From NCBI RefSeq assembly GCF_000237805.1, contig NZ_CM001376.1, forward strand, positions 1,230,349 through 1,294,348: DNA of 64,000 nucleotides. The letters are read 5' to 3'. Below the pieces are notes generated by a model that was not told where the DNA came from, did not search any database, and saw nothing but the letters and a program-made list of their open reading frames with translations. Both the position numbers and the translations under genes were made by a program. How positions within the stretch are numbered: the stretch's first letter is position 1; every line of letters begins with the position of its first letter. This document shows, piece by piece, positions 16,572 to 25,047 of the stretch. This DNA is from Jonquetella anthropi DSM 22815 (lineage in GTDB: Bacteria > Synergistota > Synergistia > Synergistales > Dethiosulfovibrionaceae).

Positions 16572-17613
16572 ACGACGGTTTGACACGCCGCTTTGGTGTT
16601 CTGTTCTCGTGCCAATTGCATCGCTGGCCGCGGCGCTGGTCGTGTCGGGCGCCTTCTTAACCGCCTTAGGCGTCAGCCCGATCGACGCGCTGAGCGAAAT
16701 GTGGCTGTCCGCGTTCGGGGACGAGTACGGCCTCAGCGAAAGCCTGACGAAGGCAATTCCCCTGATGATCTCCGCCGTCGGGCTGTGTGTGTGCTACAAG
16801 ATGTTGGTGTGGAACATCGGCGCTCAGGGGCAGATTATGGCCGGCGCCTTAGCCGCCGTCGCGGCGGTCCGCTACCTTCCTCTGGCCTCGTCGCCCCTCC
16901 AGTTAGCCCTCATGGCTCTAGCGGCCGCCTTGGCCGGCGGGCTGTGGGCGTCGGTCGCCGGCTTCCTGCGGGCTAAATGGAACGTGAACGAGATCATCAG
17001 CACCCTGATGCTCAACTACATCGCAGTGAACCTGAAAGACTTCCTCGTGTACGGCCAGTGGCGGGATCCGTCGAGCCTCGGCTTTCCTATGACGCCGGCG
17101 TTCCCGGCCAGCGCTCAGCTCCCGCTGTTAGGGTTCGGCCGGGCCCATTCGGGACTGTGGCTTGCGGTCATCGTCGCTTTGGTGCTCTGGTGGCTTCTGA
17201 CCTACTCCCGCTGGGGATACGAGATCCGCGTCATCGGCGAAAACCCTCGGGCCGCCCGATTCGCCGGCATTGACGACACTCGCATGATGGTTCGGTCCAT
17301 GTTCATCGCCGGCGCCCTGTGCGGCTTGGCCGGCATGGTCCATATGGCCGGGCTGGCGCACCGGCTTCAAGGCGCGTTCAGCGCCGACTTCGGCTATACG
17401 GCCATCATCGTGGCATGGCTGGCCAACCTGAACCCGCTGGCCGCTCTGCTGGTAGCGTTTCTGATGGGCGGTCTGCTAGTGGGCGGAGAGTCCATGCAGG
17501 TGACCATGAACCTGCCCGTGGCGGGAACTCAGGTCATTCAGGGGCTGATTCTGTTCTTCGTCGTGGCGGGCGAGTTCTTTAAGAACTACCGGCTCGTCCG
17601 GTTCAGGAGGTGA
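16561..17613 (+). CDS. Nucleoside-type ABC transporter permease 1
   Basis: This 350-residue membrane protein is of the BPD_transp_2 type that pairs with BMP binding proteins. The family signature is seen in CYKMLVWNIGAQGQIMAGALAA, WNVNEIISTLMLNYIAVNL and the loop EIRVIGENPRAARFAGIDDTRMM, which faces the ATPase. About eight to ten hydrophobic segments are visible. Its ATG lies inside the ATPase gene's end, so translation is coupled. The second permease follows after 4 bases. Confidence 0.92.
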   Translation: MRFERRFDTPLWCSVLVPIASLAAALVVSGAFLTALGVSPIDALSEMWLSAFGDEYGLSESLTKAIPLMISAVGLCVCYKMLVWNIGAQGQIMAGALAAVAAVRYLPLASSPLQLALMALAAALAGGLWASVAGFLRAKWNVNEIISTLMLNYIAVNLKDFLVYGQWRDPSSLGFPMTPAFPASAQLPLLGFGRAHSGLWLAVIVALVLWWLLTYSRWGYEIRVIGENPRAARFAGIDDTRMMVRSMFIAGALCGLAGMVHMAGLAHRLQGAFSADFGYTAIIVAWLANLNPLAALLVAFLMGGLLVGGESMQVTMNLPVAGTQVIQGLILFFVVAGEFFKNYRLVRFRR

Positions 17614-17617
17614 CGCC

Positions 17618-18547
17618 GTGGATATCCTCGTCGCAATTCTCGCCGCGGCCGTGCGCAGCGGCACGCCGATTCTCTACGCCACGCTGGGCGAAATCCTCAC
17701 CGAGCGAAGCGGCGTGATGAACTTGGGGCTTGAGGGCCTCATGCTGGGCGGAGCTCTGGCCGGCTTTGCGGTCACAGAGACAACCGGCAGCCCGTGGCTC
17801 GGCGTCGCTACCGCGTTCGTCGTCGGGTGTCTGCTCGCTCTGCCCCACGCGTTTCTTTCGGTCACGCTGGGCGGCAATCAGGTCGTCAGCGGCCTGTCGC
17901 TCACCATGGTCGGCACGGGGCTGAGCGCCCTGCTGGGCGTGCGCTTCGTGGGCCACACGATCAAGGGCTTTTCGCCCCTGCCAATCCCGGGACTGGCAAA
18001 CCTGCCGGTGGTCGGCCCGCTGCTGTTCAACCACGACCCGCTGGTCTACGTCTCCTATGTCCTGGCAGCGGCCATGTGCTTCTTCCTCTGGCGAACCCGA
18101 CAGGGCATGGAACTCCGTGCGGCCGGCGACTCGCCCCGAGCCGCTGACAGCGTGGGGCTTTCGGTCGCCCGAATCCGCTACCTGTACACCTTGCTCGGCG
18201 GCGGCATCGTGGCCGTCGGCGGCGCGTACCTGTCGATCTCGTACAACCACATGTGGAGCGAGGGAATGACCGCCGGACGCGGCTGGATCGCCGTAGCGCT
18301 GGTGATTTTTGCCATCTGGCACCCGGCCAGAGCCATGCTCGGCGCGTACCTGTTCGGCGGCGTGGAGGCCTGTCAGCTGCGCATTCAGGCGGTGGGGACG
18401 AATATCCCCGCGCCGCTGCTGCTCATGCTCCCCTACGCACTGACCATCATCGTCTTAACCGCCATCACCATCAGGAAGGGCAAGGGCATTTCCCTCTCAG
18501 CCCCTGCGGCTCTGGGCCAGCCCTTCGCCCGGGAGGAACGGGACTGA
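17618..18547 (+). CDS. Nucleoside-type ABC transporter permease 2
   Basis: This 309-residue membrane protein is the second subunit of the importer. It has the family opening GTPILYATLGEILTERSGVMNLGLEG and the loop ELRAAGDSPRAADSVGLSVARIR, with about eight membrane segments. The GTG start at 17618 has CAGGAGGTGAC upstream. The order (binding protein, ATPase, two permeases) matches the purine/nucleoside importer operons of other bacteria. A strong terminator ends the operon. Confidence 0.92.
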   Translation: MDILVAILAAAVRSGTPILYATLGEILTERSGVMNLGLEGLMLGGALAGFAVTETTGSPWLGVATAFVVGCLLALPHAFLSVTLGGNQVVSGLSLTMVGTGLSALLGVRFVGHTIKGFSPLPIPGLANLPVVGPLLFNHDPLVYVSYVLAAAMCFFLWRTRQGMELRAAGDSPRAADSVGLSVARIRYLYTLLGGGIVAVGGAYLSISYNHMWSEGMTAGRGWIAVALVIFAIWHPARAMLGAYLFGGVEACQLRIQAVGTNIPAPLLLMLPYALTIIVLTAITIRKGKGISLSAPAALGQPFAREERD

Positions 18548-18559
18548 ATCGGACAAACA

Positions 18560-18606
18560 GAAGCCGCCGGCGAAACGAACGTTTCGCCGGCGGCTTCTTT
18601 ATTTTT
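18560..18606 (+). terminator. Terminator after the nucleoside importer operon
   Basis: A 17-bp perfect GC-rich stem (18560-18576 with 18581-18597) with a GAAC loop, followed by TTTATTTTT. It may also help end aspS on the other strand. Confidence 0.88.
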
Positions 18607-18608
18607 CG

Positions 18609-20408
18609 TTATTTTGTCTTCTGGCGGACGAACAGTCCCAGCTCGTCCAACTGGCTGTCTGCGACCGTGTCGGGCGCGTGGCTCATCAAGTCTTGAGCGC
18701 GGGCCGTCTTGGGGAAGGCGATGACGTCTCTGACCGACTTGCCGCCGGACAGGAGCATGCACACCCGGTCAAACCCGAGAGCCAACCCGCCGTGAGGCGG
18801 CGTGCCGAACTGCAGGGCCTGAAGCAGGAAGCCAAACCGATCGGACGCGGCCTCTTCGGTGAGGCCGATGGCCTTGAAGACCCTCGACTGGACGGAGCTC
18901 TCGTGGATTCGGATCGAGCCGCCGCCGAGCTCCACGCCGTTCAGGACGATGTCGTACGCCCGAGCGCATACCTCGCCGGGGGCCGTCTCCAGCTTGTCCA
19001 AGTCGGATTCGCGGGGCATGGTGAACGGGTGATGCATGGCGCACCACCGGTTGTCCTCTTTGCTCCACTCGAACATCGGGAAGTCGGTGACCCAGAGGAA
19101 CTTCCAGCCCTCTTCGACCAGCCCGTGAGCGCGGGCCAAGTCGAGACGGAGCTGGCCCAATACGGTGCAGACCAGCTGCCAGTCCCGGTGAGCCATCAGG
19201 AAAATCGCGTCGCCCTTGGCGGCTTTCGTCGCCTCAAGCAGCTTGGCTTGGCGCGCTTCGTCCAAGAACTTGCACAACGGGCCCTTGAGGCCGGCGTCCT
19301 TGTACTGGAACGCGGCCAGATCGGGAGCGCCCAGCGCCTTGGCGGCGGCGATGACGTCGTCGGTCCCCTTGCGGGAAAGGGACGCGCCGCCGGGAAGGGC
19401 GATCGCCTTGATCGTCCCGCCGTCGTCGATAATGGACTGGAACAGCGCAAACCCGGCGCCTTCGAAGACCTCTTTCAAGTCCTGAAGCTCGAAGGGAATC
19501 CGCATATCCGGCTTGTCGCTGCCAAACCGATTCATCGCCTCGTGCCAGGTGATCCGTTTGAGTGGAATTGGCACGTCCACGCCAAGGATCTCCTTCCACA
19601 GCCCGTTCACGTAGCCTTCCAGCAGGCTGTAAATGTCCTCCTCGGTGAGGAAGCTCATCTCAAGGTCCACCTGGGTGAACTCGGGCTGGCGGTCAGCTCT
19701 CAGATCCTCGTCCCGGTAGCACCGAGCGAGCTGGTAGTACCGATCGACGCCCGACACCATCAGAAGCTGCTTGAAAATCTGCGGCGACTGAGGAAGCGCG
19801 TAGAAATTGCCGGGCACAAGCCGGGACGGCACCAGATAGTCTCTCGCCCCTTCGGGCGTCGACTTGACCAGCGTTGGCGTTTCAACTTCCAAGAAGCCGT
19901 GGGACTCCAAATAATTGCGGGTAAAGTGCGCCGCCGCCGCGCGGGTCCGCAAGAAATGCTGCATTTTATCGCGACGCAGATCCAAGTACCGGCTGGCCAG
20001 ACGAATGTTCTCGTCCACGTCGTCGGTCTCGTCGCCGATCTCAAACGGAAGCCCCTTTGACGGCGCGAGAACCAGCAGATTGTCCGCCATGACTTCCCAT
20101 TTGCCCGTCGGCAGCGATTCGTTTTCAGTCCCTTGGGGCCGTACCCGCACCGTTCCGGTCACGGCGACGCAGTACTCGCTGCGCAGGTCGCCGGCCGCCT
20201 TATGAACCGATTCGGGACACTGCTCCGGGTTGAACACGGTCTGAACCAGTCCGGTGTGGTCCCACAGGTCGATGAACACCACGCCGCCCAAGTCGCGGCG
20301 CTTTCTCACCCACCCGTTGAGCACAACCCGGCTGCCCACCTGACCTTCGGTCACCCGGCCGCAGTACACGGTCCTCTGCCACTTGTTGCTGAAACGCTCC
20401 AAAGCCAT
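18609..20408 (-). CDS. aspS: Aspartyl-tRNA synthetase
   Basis: This charges tRNA-Asp (or, if the organism lacks asparaginyl-tRNA synthetase, both tRNA-Asp and tRNA-Asn). The 599-residue protein has the N-terminal OB-fold anticodon domain (GWVRKRRDLGGVVFIDLWD) and then the class II core. The bacterial GAD insert lies in the middle, and motif 3 is GLALGFDRVCMLL. The catalytic HHPFT segment is present. Three ATGs cluster at the start. ATG 20408 or 20411 fits the AGGAGG spacing (9 or 6 bases), whereas ATG 20417 abuts it. It follows hisS, a very common pairing. Confidence 0.96.
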   Translation of the reverse strand: MALERFSNKWQRTVYCGRVTEGQVGSRVVLNGWVRKRRDLGGVVFIDLWDHTGLVQTVFNPEQCPESVHKAAGDLRSEYCVAVTGTVRVRPQGTENESLPTGKWEVMADNLLVLAPSKGLPFEIGDETDDVDENIRLASRYLDLRRDKMQHFLRTRAAAAHFTRNYLESHGFLEVETPTLVKSTPEGARDYLVPSRLVPGNFYALPQSPQIFKQLLMVSGVDRYYQLARCYRDEDLRADRQPEFTQVDLEMSFLTEEDIYSLLEGYVNGLWKEILGVDVPIPLKRITWHEAMNRFGSDKPDMRIPFELQDLKEVFEGAGFALFQSIIDDGGTIKAIALPGGASLSRKGTDDVIAAAKALGAPDLAAFQYKDAGLKGPLCKFLDEARQAKLLEATKAAKGDAIFLMAHRDWQLVCTVLGQLRLDLARAHGLVEEGWKFLWVTDFPMFEWSKEDNRWCAMHHPFTMPRESDLDKLETAPGEVCARAYDIVLNGVELGGGSIRIHESSVQSRVFKAIGLTEEAASDRFGFLLQALQFGTPPHGGLALGFDRVCMLLSGGKSVRDVIAFPKTARAQDLMSHAPDTVADSQLDELGLFVRQKTK

Positions 20409-20464
20409 CATACTCATCCTCCTAAAGGTCGGCGCGCACAAACAGTCGCACCGCCGGTTGAGAA

Positions 20465-20485
20465 GCCCGCCCCTTTCGGGCGGGC
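20465..20485 (-). terminator. Weak hairpin between hisS and aspS
   Basis: GCCCGCCC pairs with GGGCGGGC, with no clear T-run after it on the reverse strand. It could slow transcription or protect the transcript end. Complete termination is unlikely. Confidence 0.35.
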
Positions 20486-20500
20486 AGGAACGCAGTTGTG

Positions 20501-21772
20501 CTACTTACCCTCGTCCAGCAGGGCTGCCAAGGCGTTTTCCAGCTCGGACGACTGAACGTCCTTCTGCTCGGCGCTCCTCAGGTCCTTGAGCGCCACCACG
20601 CCCCGGGAAATCTCGTCGGCCCCTAAAATGACCGCCGCGGCCGCGCGGCCCGCCAAAGCCTGCTTGAGCTGGGACTTCATCGAACGCTTCTGGTAGTCCA
20701 TATCGGCGTTGAATCCGGCCCGGCGCAGTCGGTAGAGGATCTCCAGCGCGTCCAGCTTGACAGACTCGTCCAGACAGATCACCTGAGCGTCCACCGACGG
20801 CTCAGGGCCAAACGAACAGCCCTGTTCGCCCATCACCAGCAGCATTCGGTCCAGTCCGGCGGCAAACCCGACGCCGGGGACGTGCGGCCCGCCGATGGCC
20901 TCCGACAGGTTGTCGTACCGGCCGCCGCCGCACACCGCCGACTGGGCTCCCAAGTCGCCGGACTTCACCTCAAACGCCGTCTTCGTGTAATAGTCGAGCC
21001 CGCGGACCAGTGTCTTGTCGGTGCTGTACGGCACTCCAAGCCGGGCCAGCCCTTCCTTCACGGCGGCGAAGTGGTCGGCGCACTCGCTGCACAGCGAGTC
21101 GAAAATCGCCGGAGCGCCCGCCACGACCTCGTGATCGGTCTTGCAGTCCAACACCCGAAGCGGGTTTCTCTCCATGCGGGAAAGGCAGGTCTCGCACAGC
21201 TCGCTTCGGCGGCTCTCCAAGTAGTCCAGCAGAACTTTTCTGTAGACCGGACGGCAGGCCGGACAGCCGACCGAGTTCACGACCACCTCAAGGTTTTTCA
21301 TTCCCAAATCGGCGAACAGGTCCACCGCCGTCATGATCACTTCCACGTCGGTCAGAGGGCTGTCGCTCCCCAGCTGCTCAAAGTCAATCTGCCAGAACTG
21401 GCGGTAACGGCCTTTCTGCGGCCGCTCGTAGCGAAACATCGGACCGTATCCCCACAGCTTCACCGGCGACGAGCTGCTACCTAGCCCGTTCTCCACGTAG
21501 CTGCGCACCATGCCGGCGGTCAGCTCGGGTCGAAGGGTGATGCTCCGTCCGCCCTTGTCGGTGAAAGTGTACATTTCCTTTTCGACGATGTCGGTGGTAT
21601 CCCCCACCCCGCGCGCAAAAAGCTCGGTATGCTCGAAGACGGGAAGATGCACCTCGCTGTAATGGAACGCTTCAGCCGTCTGCCGGGTCCGACCCAGCAC
21701 GTAGGCCCATTTCCATGACTCGTCGGGAAGGATGTCCCGAACGCCGCGCGGCGCCTTGATGTTTTCTGCCAT
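20501..21772 (-). CDS. hisS: Histidyl-tRNA synthetase
   Basis: This class II synthetase charges tRNA-His. It has 423 residues. It shows the N-terminal APRGVRDILP motif, motif 2 in the FRYERPQKGRYRQFWQID block, the histidine-specific signatures LVRGLDYYTKTAFE and GGGRYDNL, motif 3 GFAAGLDRML, and a C-terminal anticodon-binding domain. The zinc-like cysteines in the insert (CPAC, CETC, CSEC) are also visible. The start is ATG with GAGGAGG upstream. No T-box leader is seen. aspS follows 92 bases later. Confidence 0.96.
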   Translation of the reverse strand: MAENIKAPRGVRDILPDESWKWAYVLGRTRQTAEAFHYSEVHLPVFEHTELFARGVGDTTDIVEKEMYTFTDKGGRSITLRPELTAGMVRSYVENGLGSSSSPVKLWGYGPMFRYERPQKGRYRQFWQIDFEQLGSDSPLTDVEVIMTAVDLFADLGMKNLEVVVNSVGCPACRPVYRKVLLDYLESRRSELCETCLSRMERNPLRVLDCKTDHEVVAGAPAIFDSLCSECADHFAAVKEGLARLGVPYSTDKTLVRGLDYYTKTAFEVKSGDLGAQSAVCGGGRYDNLSEAIGGPHVPGVGFAAGLDRMLLVMGEQGCSFGPEPSVDAQVICLDESVKLDALEILYRLRRAGFNADMDYQKRSMKSQLKQALAGRAAAAVILGADEISRGVVALKDLRSAEQKDVQSSELENALAALLDEGK

Positions 21773-21828
21773 CTTCGTTCCTCCTCTTTTCTTTCCGCTT
21801 TTTGCCGAATCACAGCGGTCATGAGTGC

Positions 21829-21834
21829 ATTATA
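21829..21834 (-). promoter_or_regulatory. Probable -10 box for hisS
   Basis: The reverse strand reads GGTATAATGC, 57 bases before the hisS ATG. A second TATAAT lies at 21896-21901, with a 7-bp hairpin (21842-21860) between the two. No convincing -35 is seen for either. Confidence 0.4.
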
Positions 21835-21970
21835 CCCCACAGGCGGCCCTTGCGGCCGCCCAGTGCGGTGAACGCGAGACAAATAATTGCATTTTATTAT
21901 AGCCCTAGCAAAAGTCAGCCCCCGGCTGAGTTTTATAGCGACAGAGCCGGAGCGGAAACGTCGGCGCGCC

Positions 21971-22702
21971 CTATTTGCAGGGAGACGAGAGTACCCGAAG
22001 GGCCTCCGGCGCGTCGTCCACGATCAAGCAATCGACAGCTCCGTGCAGCCGCTGCCAGTCGGCAGCGGCATCAGCGCCCCAAACCCGCAGCAGCAGACCG
22101 CTTTTCCGGTACTGCTCAAAAAGGCCGGCCATTTTTGTCTGACAACAGGGAATATGCAGAGCTTCGGCGTTCAGGTTTCGGGCTTCGGCCGGCAGATCAA
22201 GCGACACGTCGGAGACGAGAAGCGCCAGACGGGCCGCGGCTGACATCCGCCGAACCGCCAACAGGCTCTGGTGGTTAAACGACGAAAAAATCACCCGATC
22301 CAGCAGGCCGAACTGCTCCGACAGCTCCAGGACGGCCCGTTCAATCCCTTCGTAGGCCACTCGAGACGTCTTGAGCTCCACGTTAATTTCCAAATTCGTA
22401 GAAGCCAGAGCCTGGTACACGTCCGCCAATTCCGGCGCGAAGTCCTGCAAAGGGACTTTGCCAGCCGCTTCTCCACTGCGGCGCAGCTCTTCAAGGGTCA
22501 TCTGAGTCACCCAGCCGGGCCGGCCTGTCAGCCGAGTTAATTCCTCGTCGTGAATGACCGCCAGCCGTCCGTCACGCGTCAGCTGAACGTCCAATTCCAC
22601 GCCCGAAGCGCCGCAGGACGCCGCCGCGCAAAAGCCGGATAGGCCGTTTTCACAATGCAGCGCTGGAAGGCCTCGATGCCCCCAAACGACAGTTTTTTTC
22701 AT
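21971..22702 (-). CDS. ugpQ: Glycerophosphodiester phosphodiesterase
   Basis: This enzyme cleaves glycerophosphodiesters such as glycerophosphocholine to glycerol-3-phosphate and an alcohol. The GDPD signature is intact: GHRG near residue 8, EN, VELDVQLTRDG with the metal-binding Glu-Asp pair, and the H-D in VIHDEEL. Length is 243 residues with no signal peptide, so it is cytoplasmic. It follows the binding-protein gene of a Ugp-like importer, the arrangement of ugpBAECQ in enterics. That supports uptake of glycerophosphodiesters by the neighbouring transporter. GGGAGG lies 7 bases before the ATG. Confidence 0.9.
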   Translation of the reverse strand: MKKTVVWGHRGLPALHCENGLSGFCAAASCGASGVELDVQLTRDGRLAVIHDEELTRLTGRPGWVTQMTLEELRRSGEAAGKVPLQDFAPELADVYQALASTNLEINVELKTSRVAYEGIERAVLELSEQFGLLDRVIFSSFNHQSLLAVRRMSAAARLALLVSDVSLDLPAEARNLNAEALHIPCCQTKMAGLFEQYRKSGLLLRVWGADAAADWQRLHGAVDCLIVDDAPEALRVLSSPCK

Positions 22703-22728
22703 GTCAATTCCTCCCTTATGACATCATG

Positions 22729-22759
22729 AAAAAAGGCGGCAGGCGCTCGGCCCGCCGCC
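22729..22759 (-). terminator. Terminator between ugpB-like and ugpQ-like genes
   Basis: On the reverse strand a GGCGGCGGGC stem with one G-U pair is followed by six T. Some read-through or a separate promoter would be needed for the phosphodiesterase. Confidence 0.75.
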
Positions 22760-22773
22760 CGTAGGACGTACGG

Positions 22774-24078
22774 TTACTGGTTCACCAGATTATACTCTGA
22801 AATCGCCTTGTTGATGCCGGCGGCCATATCGGTCACAGCCTGTTCGGGCGTCTTTTTGCCGTTCATCGTGTTCTCCAGCTCCTTCTCCTCAATCTGACGA
22901 GCTTCGGGGAAAACGCTGAGCAGCGCTCCGGCGTACTGAGGTGCCGACGCGTGCAGCTGGTCAATGGCGGTCATAAACTGGGGGTACTTGGCCACGTTGT
23001 CCTTAAAGACCGCCTCATCGTGCGCGGCAACGGTGATCGGGAAATACCCGGTGTGAGCGTTCCAGTACGCCTGGGAAGCCGGGGAGATGAGGAACTTGAT
23101 GAAGTCCCAGACCAGCGCCTGACGGCCCGCGTCGTCGCCGTCCTTTTTAATGACCCACAGGGACGCCCCCCCGATGGACACGCCGCCCTCGTCATTCGAA
23201 GCGACTTTGGGGAAAAAGGCCGTTCCCACGCGGAACTTGTCGCCGACTTCTTTAAGAATCTGTGCCAGAGAGGCAGTCGAACCGAGCGTCATCGCCGATT
23301 TTCCGGCGGAGAAGTCCGCCAAACCGGAGTCACTGCCGCTGCCGACGTTAGGCGCCCAACCCGCGTCGTGCAGTTCCTTCCACGCTTCAAGGATTTTCAG
23401 ACCGGCACCGTTACCGTCGAAGGCCACAGCCGTGGCGGCGGACTGACGGCCGTTGCCGTTATTGGCGTAATCCAGTCCCTGTTTGCCAATCATCTGCTCG
23501 AAGAACCAACCGTACATTCCAAGAGAAATTGCCTCGCCGGCTCCGCCCTTCTCCACCAAGTCGCGGCCAGCTTCGCCGATGCCCTCAAGGCTGTCAGGCA
23601 CCTTCGTCATGCCCGCTTTCTCGAAGATGTCCTTGTTGTAGTACATGATCGGCGTGGACGAGTTAAAGGGCATGGAATACAGCTTGCCGCCGATGGTGTA
23701 GTACGCCGCGATATTTGGCTCAACAGCTGAGACGTCATACTTGTCGGCGTCGATAAGATCCTGCATCGGGACGGCCCAGCCTGAGTCGATCATCAGCCGC
23801 GTGCCAATATCGTACACCTGAACGATGTCCGGCCCAGCGCCGCCGATCATGGCGCTCTTCAATTTGTTAATCGAGTCGTCGTAATTGCCCTGATACTGAG
23901 CCTTGACCGTGACGCCTTTGTCGTTTTTGGCGTTGTATTCTTCCACAAGGTAATTCAGCGCGTCGCCGTTGACGCCGCCCATGGAGTGCCAAAACGTAAT
24001 TTCCGTCGCCGCCGCGAACCCGCTCATTCCAAAAGCGGCAGCTGCCGCCAGCGCCAAAGCGCCAAACCGAATTTTCAT
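22774..24078 (-). CDS. ugpB: ABC transporter substrate-binding protein, UgpB-like (family 1)
   Basis: This is a periplasmic binding protein of the maltose/glycerol-phosphate class. It has a signal peptide (about residues 1-24, ending GFAAA) and the mature start TEITFWHSMGGVNGDALNYLVEEYN, which closely resembles UgpB (WHSM-G). GGAGPDIVQVYDIGTR and MPFNSSTPIMYYNKD are further family landmarks. Length is 434 residues from ATG 24078, which has AGGAGG 9 bases upstream. With the phosphodiesterase next door, glycerol-3-phosphate or glycerophosphodiesters are the likely ligands, though a sugar cannot be excluded. Confidence 0.88.
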   Translation of the reverse strand: MKIRFGALALAAAAAFGMSGFAAATEITFWHSMGGVNGDALNYLVEEYNAKNDKGVTVKAQYQGNYDDSINKLKSAMIGGAGPDIVQVYDIGTRLMIDSGWAVPMQDLIDADKYDVSAVEPNIAAYYTIGGKLYSMPFNSSTPIMYYNKDIFEKAGMTKVPDSLEGIGEAGRDLVEKGGAGEAISLGMYGWFFEQMIGKQGLDYANNGNGRQSAATAVAFDGNGAGLKILEAWKELHDAGWAPNVGSGSDSGLADFSAGKSAMTLGSTASLAQILKEVGDKFRVGTAFFPKVASNDEGGVSIGGASLWVIKKDGDDAGRQALVWDFIKFLISPASQAYWNAHTGYFPITVAAHDEAVFKDNVAKYPQFMTAIDQLHASAPQYAGALLSVFPEARQIEEKELENTMNGKKTPEQAVTDMAAGINKAISEYNLVNQ

Positions 24079-24168
24079 CTGTCGTCCTCCTTCTGATTTT
24101 CGTCTCCGATAACCCGCCATTCCCGCACCTTCGGCTCAACTTCGCCGAGCTTTTATAATTTCCAGCAG

Positions 24169-25047
24169 TTAGCCTTTCACAGCTCCTGCGAACATTCCCC
24201 GCACCAGCTGCTTCTCTCCCAGCGCAAATACCAGAATCGACGGCAGAATAACAATGACGACTCCGGCCATCATGAGCGTAATCGACTGGGCGTCCGGGTT
24301 GTCCAACATGCCCACGCCGATCTGAACCGTCCTCATCGCCGTATTTCCCGTCACGAGCAGTGGCCACAGGTACATGTTCCACGCGTTTAGGAACGTATAA
24401 ACTGCCATGGCCCCCACGGCCGGCTTGCTCAACGGCAGCAGCAGCGAAAAGAGGAAACGCCAGTTTGAGCAGCCGCACAGCCGAGCCGACTCGTACAGCG
24501 CCATCGGGAACTGGTCGAAAAACTGCCGAAAAAGGAAAATCCCCATAGCCGACGTCAGATACGGCACGATGAGCACTTGGTACGTGTCAATCCACTGCCA
24601 GCCGCTGACCATTAAGTAATTGGAAACGATAGTTGCCTCGCCGGGGATCATCATGGTCGACATCACCAGCATGAACGCCCATTCCCGCCCGCGAAACCGA
24701 AGAAATGAAAAGGAAAACGCCGCCAAAGCACACGAGACGACCTGTCCCAGCGTAATCAGGCTGGCCACAACAAATGAATTGAACACGAACCGTCCAAGAG
24801 GAACGCTCTCCAGCGCGCTAGAGTAATTCGTCCAAGTCGGGTGGGTTGGAAACAGGTTCAGCTTCGTGGTAAACAAATCGCCCGCCGGCATAAACGCCAC
24901 GGAGACGGCGTACAGAAGCGGCAGCAGAATCAGCGGCGCCGCCAGCAGGTTCAAAATCAGGTACCCGCCTTTCAGCCGCCACGCCCGAAAACGACTCTTC
25001 AGCTTCGGGACAGGCTGAGACACGCCGTAACCTTCCATATCAGTCAT
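24169..25047 (-). CDS. ugpE: ABC transporter permease, UgpE-like
   Basis: This is one of two membrane subunits of the Ugp-like importer. The 292-residue protein has six hydrophobic segments and the cytoplasmic EAA loop ESARLCGCSNWRFLFSLLLPLSKPA. It carries the family N-terminal pattern in which residues like PHPTWTNYSSAL precede the transport domain. It ends ALGEKQLVRGMFAGAVKG, typical of UgpE/MalG proteins. The ATG at 25047 overlaps the stop of the upstream permease (ATGA). The nearby GGGAGG is only 2 bases away, so ATG 25038 is an alternative. Confidence 0.88.
   Translation of the reverse strand: MTDMEGYGVSQPVPKLKSRFRAWRLKGGYLILNLLAAPLILLPLLYAVSVAFMPAGDLFTTKLNLFPTHPTWTNYSSALESVPLGRFVFNSFVVASLITLGQVVSCALAAFSFSFLRFRGREWAFMLVMSTMMIPGEATIVSNYLMVSGWQWIDTYQVLIVPYLTSAMGIFLFRQFFDQFPMALYESARLCGCSNWRFLFSLLLPLSKPAVGAMAVYTFLNAWNMYLWPLLVTGNTAMRTVQIGVGMLDNPDAQSITLMMAGVVIVILPSILVFALGEKQLVRGMFAGAVKG

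Noticed and set aside
18678-20060. Long forward open frame opposite aspS
   Set aside because: It is antisense to a fully conserved synthetase gene; the low stop frequency is explained by high GC content.
20465-20485. Full terminator between hisS and aspS
   Set aside because: The stem is good but no T-run follows on the reverse strand, so it is listed only as a weak hairpin.
21773-21970. T-box leader for hisS
   Set aside because: The T-box sequence (TGGNACCGCG) and a terminator are absent. The same is true before tyrS and metG.
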